Shown here: positions 25,164-32,850 of the stretch, one piece after another
Layout: each line of letters starts with the position of its first letter
How positions within the stretch are numbered: the first letter of the stretch is position 1
Assembly (NCBI GenBank): GCA_964651705.1
Contig: CAZYWZ010000012.1
Location: forward strand, 1-64,000
Length of the DNA: 64,000 nt
Direction: 5' to 3'
Source of the DNA: JADLBR01 sp964651705
Lineage (GTDB): Bacteria > Verrucomicrobiota > Verrucomicrobiia > JADLBR01
Notes under the pieces: model-generated
What the model saw: the letters and a program-made list of their open reading frames with translations, nothing else
Told to the model about the DNA's origin: nothing
Database searches by the model: none
Program-made: the position numbers and the translations under genes

Positions 25164-28100
25164 GTGTTGAGGAAGACAAGATCCACATGCATCGCATTCC
25201 TCGTCGGCGCGCTGGCCGTGGCGCCCTCGATCGGCGGGGGCATCGTCGAGCCGGAAACGAGCGTGCCACTCATACAGGACATCGACGTGCTGGTGATCGG
25301 GGGCACGTGTGGCGCCGTGGCGGCCGCCGAGGGTGCGGCGCAGTCTGGCGCGAAGGTCTTCCTGGCGACGCCGGGCCTGTGCCTGGGTGAGGATGTCGCC
25401 GGGACGCTGCGGGTCTGGGCCGAGCCCGACGAGATCGGAAGTTCGGATCTCATGGGGCGCCTTTTTGCGCCTGCCGGACAGGAGGTGTCGCCGGCGACCA
25501 GCCGCATCTACACGACCCCGTTGCGCGTGAAGAAGGCGCTGGACACGACGCTCCTGAAGGCCGGCGTCCGGTTCCTGACGGGCGCCTATGCGACCGACGT
25601 GCTCTCGGATGCCTCCGGGCTGCCTGCGGGCGCCGTGCTCTGCGACCGCAGCGGGCGGCAGGCGGTGCGGGCCAAGGTCATCATCGACGCCACCGCGCGC
25701 GGAAGGCTCGCGCGGTTGGCCGGGGCGGAATTCACGCCATTCCCTGGCGGCACGTACACGGTCTCGCGCGTCGTGATCGCCGGCTCGGCACCCGAGTGTG
25801 GCGGGACGGTCACCCGCCACGACGAGTGGCGGCCCGAGAAGGATATCGTGCAACTGTCATCGAAGACGACGATCGCGCCGGGCCTCTACGAGTGCGTGTT
25901 CCCCCTGCCGTTCGCGGATGGCGGCCCGCAGGCGTTCGCGGAGGCCGAGCAGGAGGCACGCGGCCGGACGTTCACCGCCACGCAACTGGATGCCGCAGAT
26001 CGCGTGTGCTTCATCCCCCCCGATCATGTCAAGTCCGCATCGCCCTGCGCCAAAGAACGGGTCACCGCAGACGAATTGAACCTGGGAGCACTGCGCCCCG
26101 CGGGAATCGGGGGTGTCTATGTTTTGGGACCGCTGGCCGATGTCCCGCGACCCTTGGCGGCCGAGCTGGCGAGGCCCGGGTTCGCCATCCGCGTGGGGGC
26201 ACGCCTGGGACGACAGGCCGCGGCCGACGCCAAATCGAGGACGATCGCGGGCGAGGTCCGGCGGGCGGGCGGCGGAGGGCCTGCCGCGACTGCCGACGTG
26301 CGCGAGGTCCGGGGCACGCTGACGCAGCCCTTCGTGGCGGCGACGGGGACGATCCCGTGCGAGGCACGCGAGCTCCCCGTGCTGGGCGAGGTCGATCTGG
26401 TCGTGGCCGGCGGTGGCACGAGCGGCGCCCCGGCCGCGATCGGCGCGGCCCGCCATGGCTTGGGCACGGTCGTGGTCGAACAGCTCCACGAATTGGGCGG
26501 CGTGCAGACCGCCGGCATGATCTGCGGCTACTACTACGGCAACCGGCGCGGCTTCACCACCGAGATCGACGAGGGAGTCGCGGCGACCGGGAAGGTCAAG
26601 TCCCAGTCCAAGGCGGAATGGTATCGCCGCAAGATCCGCGAGGGCAAAGGCAAGATCTGGTTTGGCTCGATGGTGGTCGGCGCATGGCTCGAGGGCACGA
26701 GGCTCCGGGGTGTCGTCATCGCGACGCCGGATGGGACGCGCGGCGTGATACGGGCCAAGGCCGTCATCGACGCCTCCGGCAACGCCGACGTGGCCGCCGC
26801 CGCGGGCGAGCCGACCGAGTTCTATCGTCCGGAGGAACTGATCGGCCAGGGCGTGGGCATGGCCGTCATCCGCCTCGGCGCGGGCGGCCATAATAACGAC
26901 TTCGCCCTGGTCGACGACACCGACGCATCCGACCTCTGCTTCTTCGGCCTGCGCACGCGGCTCATGACCGAGGGCGGGTGGGACGTGTCGCAGCTGGTCA
27001 ATTCGCGCGAGCGCCGCCGGCTCGTCGGCGTCTTCCAGGTTTCCGCGCTGGACTACCTCACGGCCCGCACGTTCCCGGACACGATCATCCAGCACCGCAG
27101 CCGCTTCGACCTGCACGGCTCGCCGAGCCACGATTTCTTTTACACGAAAAACATCCGGACCGCCAACCACGTGACGCTCGAGGCCAACGGCCCCTATCGC
27201 TCCCTTCTACCGAAGACGACCGACGGCCTGCTGGTGGTGGGCCTGGGCATGAGCGCGACCCGGGACGCGATGGCCATCATGCGCATGCAGCCAGACCTCC
27301 AGAACCAGGGCTATGCGGCCGCCTGCGCCGTCCAGCTCGCGCTCGCCCGCGGCTGCGAGTTGCGGGACATCCCCGTCCGCGAACTCCAGCGGCAACTGGT
27401 CGACAAGGGTATCCTGCCCGAATCGGTCCTGGGCGAAGAGGATTCGTACCCGCTCCCGGACGCGGTGCTCAAGCTCGCGTCCCACGACGTCATGATGGGC
27501 TACGGAGGCCTGCCCTACCTCTTCGCCGACCCGCAGCGCGCAAAACCCCTCCTGCTCGCGAAATGCGAGGAGCTCTCGACCCATAGCAGCGGGCGCGATC
27601 CGGAGGTCAGCCTGATCTATGCCCATGTCCTCGCGATGCTGGGAGACCCCGTCGGGGTGGACGAACTCATCGCCTGGGTCGCCTCCCACGGCTGGGACGA
27701 CAAGTGGCCCGAGGACTCCGGCGCCCGCGTCAACCGCATGGAGTCCTACGTGCTGGCGCTGGGACGCGCCGGGTCCACGAAGGCCGTGCCCGCCATCCTC
27801 GCCAAAGGGCAAGAGCTCTGCGATGGCAAGAAATCGGTCTCGGCGAGCCGTTGCCGCGCGCTCGGGCTCGCCAGCGTCGCCCTCGGCGATCCCGCGCTCG
27901 CCGGCATGCTCGCCTCGCTCCTCGATCAGCCCGGCATCGCCGGCCACGCCATCCGCCTGGCCGACCCCATCCCCCCGGTCCCCGGATATGACAGCCGCAG
28001 CAATTACAGCCAGCAGGAGAAATTGGAAGTCGCGCGCGAGATCAACCTCGCCGCCGCCCTGTATCGCCTTGGCGACCGCGACGGCAAGGCCAGGGCGATC

Positions 28101-28181
28101 CTCGACGCCTACGCGCAGGATCCCCGCGGCTTCTGCGCGAACTATGCCCGCCTCATCCTTGCGGAGAAGCAAGCCCTCTGA
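25164..28181 (+). CDS. Secreted double FAD-dependent oxidoreductase
   Basis: About 1005 residues from a GTG (TTG 25167 also possible); no ATG lies in frame nearby. A signal peptide (CIAFLVGALAVAPSIGGG) precedes a first dinucleotide-binding motif, DIDVLVIGGTCGAVAAAEGA, and a first FAD module (about 35-370). A second motif, VDLVVAGGGTSGAPAAIGAA, begins another FAD module (about 410-800) with GLGMSATRDAMAIMRMQP near its end. The last 180 residues are helical and repeat-like. Such FAD-dependent (DUF-linked) oxidoreductases accompany sugar-degradation genes in PVC bacteria, and their substrate is unknown. The frame upstream of the GTG runs through repeat H and is not coding. Confidence 0.8.
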   Translation: MLRKTRSTCIAFLVGALAVAPSIGGGIVEPETSVPLIQDIDVLVIGGTCGAVAAAEGAAQSGAKVFLATPGLCLGEDVAGTLRVWAEPDEIGSSDLMGRLFAPAGQEVSPATSRIYTTPLRVKKALDTTLLKAGVRFLTGAYATDVLSDASGLPAGAVLCDRSGRQAVRAKVIIDATARGRLARLAGAEFTPFPGGTYTVSRVVIAGSAPECGGTVTRHDEWRPEKDIVQLSSKTTIAPGLYECVFPLPFADGGPQAFAEAEQEARGRTFTATQLDAADRVCFIPPDHVKSASPCAKERVTADELNLGALRPAGIGGVYVLGPLADVPRPLAAELARPGFAIRVGARLGRQAAADAKSRTIAGEVRRAGGGGPAATADVREVRGTLTQPFVAATGTIPCEARELPVLGEVDLVVAGGGTSGAPAAIGAARHGLGTVVVEQLHELGGVQTAGMICGYYYGNRRGFTTEIDEGVAATGKVKSQSKAEWYRRKIREGKGKIWFGSMVVGAWLEGTRLRGVVIATPDGTRGVIRAKAVIDASGNADVAAAAGEPTEFYRPEELIGQGVGMAVIRLGAGGHNNDFALVDDTDASDLCFFGLRTRLMTEGGWDVSQLVNSRERRRLVGVFQVSALDYLTARTFPDTIIQHRSRFDLHGSPSHDFFYTKNIRTANHVTLEANGPYRSLLPKTTDGLLVVGLGMSATRDAMAIMRMQPDLQNQGYAAACAVQLALARGCELRDIPVRELQRQLVDKGILPESVLGEEDSYPLPDAVLKLASHDVMMGYGGLPYLFADPQRAKPLLLAKCEELSTHSSGRDPEVSLIYAHVLAMLGDPVGVDELIAWVASHGWDDKWPEDSGARVNRMESYVLALGRAGSTKAVPAILAKGQELCDGKKSVSASRCRALGLASVALGDPALAGMLASLLDQPGIAGHAIRLADPIPPVPGYDSRSNYSQQEKLEVAREINLAAALYRLGDRDGKARAILDAYAQDPRGFCANYARLILAEKQAL

Positions 28182-28192
28182 GCGGACCCCAT

Positions 28193-28786
28193 ATGAATAG
28201 GCGATGCGACTGGTGCGGCTCCGATCCCCTCTATGTGGGATACCACGATGCCGAATGGGGCGTGCCGGTCCACGATGACCGGCGCCTGTTTGAATTCCTC
28301 GTCCTGGAAGGGGCGCAGGCCGGCCTGAGCTGGCTCACGATTCTGAGGAAACGGGCGAATTACCGAAAGGCATTCGACTCCTTCGACTTCAGTCGGGTCG
28401 CGCGATACGGCCAGAAGGACATCCTCCGCCTGCTCCATGATCCCGGGATCGTTCGAAATCGCCTCAAGATCGAGGCGGCCATCAAGAATGCGCGGGGTGC
28501 CCTGGCCATACGCGAGGAATGCGGGAGCCTCGACGCGTTCCTGTGGCGATACGTCGATGGCACCCCCGTGCAGAACGCATGGAAGCGCATGGCGGAGGTC
28601 CCCGCCAAGACGCGTGCATCAGAGCAGATGAGCAAAGACCTGCGGAAGCGGGGATTCAACTTCGTCGGCCCGACCATCTGCTACGCCTTCATGCAGGCGG
28701 TCGGCATGGTGAACGACCACCTTGCAAATTGCTTCCGCCACGGGGAAATTGCCCGAAAAGGCGCCGTCGATCGGGGGCGGCGCTAG
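28193..28786 (+). CDS. tag: DNA-3-methyladenine glycosylase I
   Basis: 197 residues, the family length. It excises 3-methyladenine from alkylated DNA. The structural zinc ligands are present: C5, H18, H176 and C180, matching C4, H17, H175 and C179 of E. coli Tag. The conserved YHDAEWGVPVHDDRRLFE and LEGAQAGLSWLTIL segments form the helical base-binding pocket. It begins 11 nt after the oxidoreductase stop, so it may be transcribed from that promoter, an odd pairing with no functional logic that I can see. Confidence 0.96.
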   Translation: MNRRCDWCGSDPLYVGYHDAEWGVPVHDDRRLFEFLVLEGAQAGLSWLTILRKRANYRKAFDSFDFSRVARYGQKDILRLLHDPGIVRNRLKIEAAIKNARGALAIREECGSLDAFLWRYVDGTPVQNAWKRMAEVPAKTRASEQMSKDLRKRGFNFVGPTICYAFMQAVGMVNDHLANCFRHGEIARKGAVDRGRR

Positions 28787-28820
28787 CCGATTTCCGCACC
28801 CTCTCTGTTCAATAGGCCAG

Positions 28821-28853
28821 AGGAATCTGTCGGACAAAGTCCGATTGATTCCT
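28821..28853. repeat. Family D hairpin, imperfect copy
   Basis: AGGAATCTGTCGGACAAAGT followed by CCGATTGATTCCT. The downstream edge CCTAGG supplies the TAG stop of the minus-strand PIN remnant. Confidence 0.65.
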
Positions 28854-29253
28854 AGGCAACATCGAGACTCAACAAATCCCACCCGCGCCGAAAGCCGAAG
28901 CCCTCGAAATCCTTGACATGGGATGTGGCGAATTCGGTGACGCCGTGGTGCCGCAGGGTGAGCGCGAGCCGCGCGTCGATGATGCGCCGCCGCGGGAAGT
29001 CCGGGGACGCCGCCAAGTGCCACAGCCGCTCCGACAGGGCCTGCTCGGGACCGGGATAATCCACCGGCCGCCACGCGGGGTTCGCGCTGAGCTGGCGGAT
29101 CATCGCCACGGCTTCCGGCGCGCCCAGCGCCCTGCGGCAGATCACCGGGTTGCGCACCAGCAGGTACAGCTCGACAAGCACCAGTTCGCAGAGCGCGAAT
29201 TCCCGGTCGTCCCGATGGGACTCCAGGAACGCCCGGGCCTTCCGGTGCCCGGG
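28852..29253 (-). pseudogene. 5'-truncated VapC-like PIN toxin
   Basis: The frame encodes PGHRKARAFLESHRDDREFA, then LCELVLVELYLLVRNPVICR and a C-terminal DARLALTLRHHGV and FATSHVKDFEGFGF, which is the body of a PIN-domain toxin. The first strand carrying the essential Asp (DTN/DVN) is missing: an in-frame TAG lies at 29254-29256, just before PGHRKA, and the sequence there changes to the repeat phrase GGGCTAGCCAGAAACTTCC. A neighbouring frame (29142-29324) has NQFVAEKTVAHLARKF, faintly like an antitoxin tail. The locus is probably a dead toxin-antitoxin pair cut by a repeat-associated rearrangement. Confidence 0.72.
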
Positions 29254-29365
29254 CTAGCCAGAAACTTCCGCGCCAAATGCGCGACGGTTTTCTCTGCAAC
29301 AAATTGGTTGAAAGCTTCTTGCATGAATCCATAGCCCAGGCCTCACCGAGACGCATCCTTGGACT

Positions 29366-29469
29366 GCGCAAGTCCGACTTGCGCCTTCCAAGACGGCCTG
29401 AGACGAGCGGTGGACGGCAGACCTTGCCCCTCGTCCGGAACGCTTCGAAGGCGGCAGTCAGACTGCCGC
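29366..29469. repeat. Paired short hairpins (family I)
   Basis: Perfect 9-bp stems GCGCAAGTCCGACTTGCGC (29366-29384) and GCGGCAGTCAGACTGCCGC (29451-29469) lie in the 29254-29749 gap. No other copies were seen in the window. Confidence 0.6.
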
Positions 29470-29584
29470 AATCCGAAGGATCGCGTCCCGCGCAGCACAG
29501 CCTCCGGAGTCTGGGTCAGAATATCGCGTGAAAACACACCCTCAGAAGGTTCATCCGGAATCATCCGGCGCGTGGACGACTCTG

Positions 29585-29690
29585 GCTAGCCCCGCCCCCG
29601 CGCGCCCGGGGGCGGCGCTGACTCGAAAATTCCAGATGTAGCCACGGCCACGGTCGTCAGACCGTGGAAGACCGTGGACCCCCACCGCGT
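29585..29690. repeat. GC hairpin, CTCGAAAATT tag and family F hairpin
   Basis: CCCCGCCCCCGCGCGCCCGG is followed by GCTGACTCGAAAATTCC and then ACGGTCGTCAGACCGT (family F, cf. 54323-54342). It lies downstream of the YhaM-like gene and could act as its terminator. Confidence 0.6.
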
Positions 29691-29749
29691 GGGCCCCTCC
29701 GGGGTCGGCGGGGCTACACCCTCTGCCCCTGTGGTGCTCTCAAGCACCC

Positions 29750-30736
29750 TCACTCGGGAGTTGCCGGGGCCGGGCGGAACGCCCGGTTGTCCAGGGCCCA
29801 GAGCCTTTCGGTGGCGACGCCGCCCTCGGGGATTTTTGCGATGGCGCTGGCGACCATGTGCATCTTGGCGTCGAGATTGTCGATGATATGGACCAGCAGG
29901 GCCTCGGGCGTCTGCGGCAGGATGGCCGCGCCGAACTCGTGTTCCCCGTGGTGGCTGAGGATGATGTGTTTCAGGTGCCGGAGCAGGGGGCCGGAAAAGC
30001 CGGCCTTCTGGGCGTGGGCATCCAGCCAGCCGAGGCAGATTTGGATGTGGCCGAGCAGCGAGCCCTCCTCGGTATACTCGGTGCGGGGATAGGGTTCCAA
30101 CTCCGCGATCTTCCCGAGGTCGTGCAGCAAGACGCCGGCGGCGACCAACGATCGGTCGAGGCGGGGGAAGTCGGGAAGCGCGAGGACCGCGCTGGCCTCC
30201 CGGAGCATCATGACGGTGTGCTGCAGCAGCCCGCCGTGGTAGGCGTGGTGCGCCTGTTTGGCCGCGGCCGCATTGCGGAACGCGGCGCCATGTTCCTCGA
30301 AGAGAGAGGCGACCGTCGCCCGGAGCGGGGCCGGCTCGAGGCCCGCCACCGCGGCCTCGACCTCCGCCCAGAACGCAGCGAGATCGACCGGCGCGCTTTC
30401 GATCAGCGCCTCGGGGGAATAGCCCTCCTGCGCGTCGCGCGGTTCCACGGGACGGATCCTCGAGATCTCGATCTGGCGCCCGTACTGGGGGTGAGCCGAG
30501 GCCCTGCCCGCGATCTTGAAATGATCCCCCACCTTCCACTCCTGCGACAGGAGCGTACGGAATGCCGGACGGTCCTCGAAGATGTTGGCCGCGGCGGACG
30601 CCGTGGCGTCGGCGAACGTCGCCCGAAAGAAAGCCGTGCCATTTCTTGCGGCGCGGCGCTCGGCGCTCTTGAGCACGACGAACCCCGTCCATTCCTCGGC
30701 GCCGCCCCGCTCGATCGCCTCGGCGAGCGTCCTCAT
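29750..30736 (-). CDS. YhaM-like 3'-5' exoribonuclease (OB-fold plus HD domain)
   Basis: 328 residues, close to B. subtilis YhaM. An N-terminal OB-fold (about 15-95; GTAFFRATFADATASAAA, VGDHFKIAGRA) precedes an HD domain with H164, H167 and H173 in AHHAYHGGLLQHT, the HD pair H205-D206 in LLHDLGK and a later HHGEHEFG. Members degrade RNA and single-stranded DNA with Mn. Start 30736 is chosen because it begins the OB fold. It is read in the same direction as pgsA and gltX upstream, with gaps of 76 and 43 nt, suggesting a shared transcript. Confidence 0.88.
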   Translation of the reverse strand: MRTLAEAIERGGAEEWTGFVVLKSAERRAARNGTAFFRATFADATASAAANIFEDRPAFRTLLSQEWKVGDHFKIAGRASAHPQYGRQIEISRIRPVEPRDAQEGYSPEALIESAPVDLAAFWAEVEAAVAGLEPAPLRATVASLFEEHGAAFRNAAAAKQAHHAYHGGLLQHTVMMLREASAVLALPDFPRLDRSLVAAGVLLHDLGKIAELEPYPRTEYTEEGSLLGHIQICLGWLDAHAQKAGFSGPLLRHLKHIILSHHGEHEFGAAILPQTPEALLVHIIDNLDAKMHMVASAIAKIPEGGVATERLWALDNRAFRPAPATPE

Positions 30737-30812
30737 CGGATCCACCCCCGGGCCACTTCGGTGACCAGTCTCATAAGGTCTGGGCATAGCGCGTTCGCCC
30801 GACCGCACAAGC

Positions 30813-31400
30813 TCAGGGATTGGGCCTCTCGGGCGGGGGATGGAGTTGCCGGACGCCGTCGATGAAATACAGCGCCGCGGAGGCGGCGGTGAGCCCCCCG
30901 GCAATCCAGACGACGGGACGGCAGGGCAACCAGGGGGCATCCAGCATCGCGGCGATGATGGCCAGCAGGTTGAACGCGGTGGACGCCTTGCCGACCCGAT
31001 GGGGCCGCACCTCGACCCGGCCGTTCAAGACGTGCAGCACCGCCGAGCCGACGAGCAGCATCAGGTCGCGGCTGAACACCAGCACGGGATACCACAGGGG
31101 AAAGCGGTGCAGTCCCTCGACCTCCCAGAGGCTCAGCAGCACGATCGCGCTCGCCACCAGGAGCTTGTCGGCGATCGGATCGAGGATCCGGCCCAGCCGG
31201 GTCGTCTGTTGGAACCGCCTCGCGATAAAACCATCCAGCGCGTCCGATAGCGCCGCCGCGACGAACACCGCCAGCGCGGCGTGCCTCAGCCCGGGAAAGA
31301 CCTCCCCGTGGCGCGCGTCATCGATGTAATACAGCAGCAGCAGGATGAAGACCGGGATCAGGAGGATGCGCGCGATGGTGATGCGGTTGGCCAGCGTCAT
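30813..31400 (-). CDS. pgsA: CDP-diacylglycerol--glycerol-3-phosphate 3-phosphatidyltransferase
   Basis: 195 residues with about five membrane segments. The CDP-alcohol phosphatidyltransferase signature DGxxARx8Gx3Dx3D is complete: D56-G57, A60-R61, G70, D74 and D78 (in ALDGFIARRFQQTTRLGRIL). It makes phosphatidylglycerol phosphate, the committed step to acidic phospholipids, in the inner membrane. The N-terminal NRITIARILLIP is typical of PgsA. ATG 31400 is preferred over 31430. Other CDP-alcohol transferases share the signature, so the exact head group is inferred. Confidence 0.88.
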   Translation of the reverse strand: MTLANRITIARILLIPVFILLLLYYIDDARHGEVFPGLRHAALAVFVAAALSDALDGFIARRFQQTTRLGRILDPIADKLLVASAIVLLSLWEVEGLHRFPLWYPVLVFSRDLMLLVGSAVLHVLNGRVEVRPHRVGKASTAFNLLAIIAAMLDAPWLPCRPVVWIAGGLTAASAALYFIDGVRQLHPPPERPNP

Positions 31401-31443
31401 GGGCCGCCTCGGGTGACCGGGTGTCGTCATGTGCGGCGCCCGG

Positions 31444-32751
31444 CTACGCGGCCGCGGCCCCCAGGCGACGCAGCACCCGCTCTTTGCCGAGGACCTCCAG
31501 CATGTGGAACAGGGAGGGGCCCGCCGTAGAGCCCGAAACGGCAGCGCGGCAGGGATGGATGAAGGCCGCGGCCTTCTGGCCGGTCTGCGCCGCCAGCGCC
31601 CGGACGGCGGCCTCCGTGGCCTCCGCAGAAAACGCCTCCAGCGGCTCCAGCGCGCTCACGAGCCGGCGGATGTTCTCCCGGCTGGCGGGCTCCGCGAGGC
31701 GGGCGGCGGCGTCTGGTTCCACCGGATAGTCGTCGCGAAAGAAGTACGTCGTCCTGCCGGGCAGCTCGTCGATGCGTTGGATCTTTTCGCAAAAGAGGGC
31801 GATGACCGCGTCGAGGCGCGCCGGGTCGATGCCCTCCGGGATGAGGCCCGCGGCGGCGAGGGCCGGCATGGCGAGGGCCCGGACATCGGGGGGAGGCATG
31901 GCGCGCAGATACTGGCCATTCATCCACACGAGCTTCTTGAGGTCGAAGCGGGCGTTGGCGCGATTGATGTTCCCCAGCTCGAATAGGCGGACCACCTCGC
32001 CGATGGCCAAGATCTCCCGATCATCCTTGGGCGACCACCCCAGCAGGCAGAGGTAGTTGCGGACGGCGTCCGGTATGAAGGCGGCGCGGATGTACTCCCC
32101 GATGGTGGCGCCCTCGTCGCGCTTGCTCATCTTGGATCCGTCGGGGTTGAGGATCAGGGGGATGTGCGCGTAAGCCGGCGCGGGCGCGCCGAATGCCTCG
32201 AGCAGCGCCAAATGCTTCGGCGTGTTGGACAGGTGGTCCTCGCCGCGGATGACATGGGTGATGCCCATCTCGATGTCGTCGACCACGTTGACGAGGTGAA
32301 ACACGGGGGAGCCGTCCGAGCGCCGGATGACGATATCGGGTTCGTCCGCGCGGTCGAAGCGCACATCGCCGCAGATGAGATCGCGGACGACGCAGGGCGT
32401 CTTGGGCATGCGGAACCGGACGGCACCGTCGGCCTCGTAGGCGGCGCCCGACGCGAGCAGCCTCTCGACGTACCTCGCGTAGATGGCGGTCCGCTCTGAT
32501 TGGAAATAGGGGCCGCATCCCCCGCCGGCCTCCGGGCCCTCGTCCCAGTCCAGCCCCAGCCAGCGCAGCCCGTCGAGGATGATCGCGACGGCCTCCGCCG
32601 TGCTCCTCGCGCGGTCGGTGTCCTCGATCCGCAGGATGAATTTGCCGCCGGTGTGGCGGGCGAACAGCCAATTGAACAGGGCGGTGCGGGCGCCGCCCAC
32701 GTGCAGCATTCCCGTGGGGGAGGGTGCGAAACGGACGCGGATGTCGGGCAT
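31444..32751 (-). CDS. gltX: Compact glutamyl-tRNA synthetase
   Basis: 435 residues, shorter than the usual 465-500. The class I signature reads PTGMLHVGGARTALFNWL (HIGH box as HVGG), and the KMSKR loop is in GSKMSKRDEGATIGEYI. Between LLASGAAYE and GAVRFRMPK some 40-45 residues normally found in bacterial GluRS, including the Cys-bearing zinc/helical insert, are missing. All other landmarks (LRIEDTDR, FHLVNVVDDIEMGITHVIRG, NYLCLLGWSP) are in order with no frameshift, so the deletion looks natural. It charges tRNA-Glu, and a nondiscriminating role is possible. No second GluRS is in the window. Confidence 0.92.
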   Translation of the reverse strand: MPDIRVRFAPSPTGMLHVGGARTALFNWLFARHTGGKFILRIEDTDRARSTAEAVAIILDGLRWLGLDWDEGPEAGGGCGPYFQSERTAIYARYVERLLASGAAYEADGAVRFRMPKTPCVVRDLICGDVRFDRADEPDIVIRRSDGSPVFHLVNVVDDIEMGITHVIRGEDHLSNTPKHLALLEAFGAPAPAYAHIPLILNPDGSKMSKRDEGATIGEYIRAAFIPDAVRNYLCLLGWSPKDDREILAIGEVVRLFELGNINRANARFDLKKLVWMNGQYLRAMPPPDVRALAMPALAAAGLIPEGIDPARLDAVIALFCEKIQRIDELPGRTTYFFRDDYPVEPDAAARLAEPASRENIRRLVSALEPLEAFSAEATEAAVRALAAQTGQKAAAFIHPCRAAVSGSTAGPSLFHMLEVLGKERVLRRLGAAAA

Positions 32752-32850
32752 GACGCGACACTATGGCATAGGGGGCAGGGATGGTAACGTTTTTTGCGGG
32801 GCGCCTCCGGTCGCTTGCGCATCTCGGGCGAGCGGGTAGACCTGTGGGCG

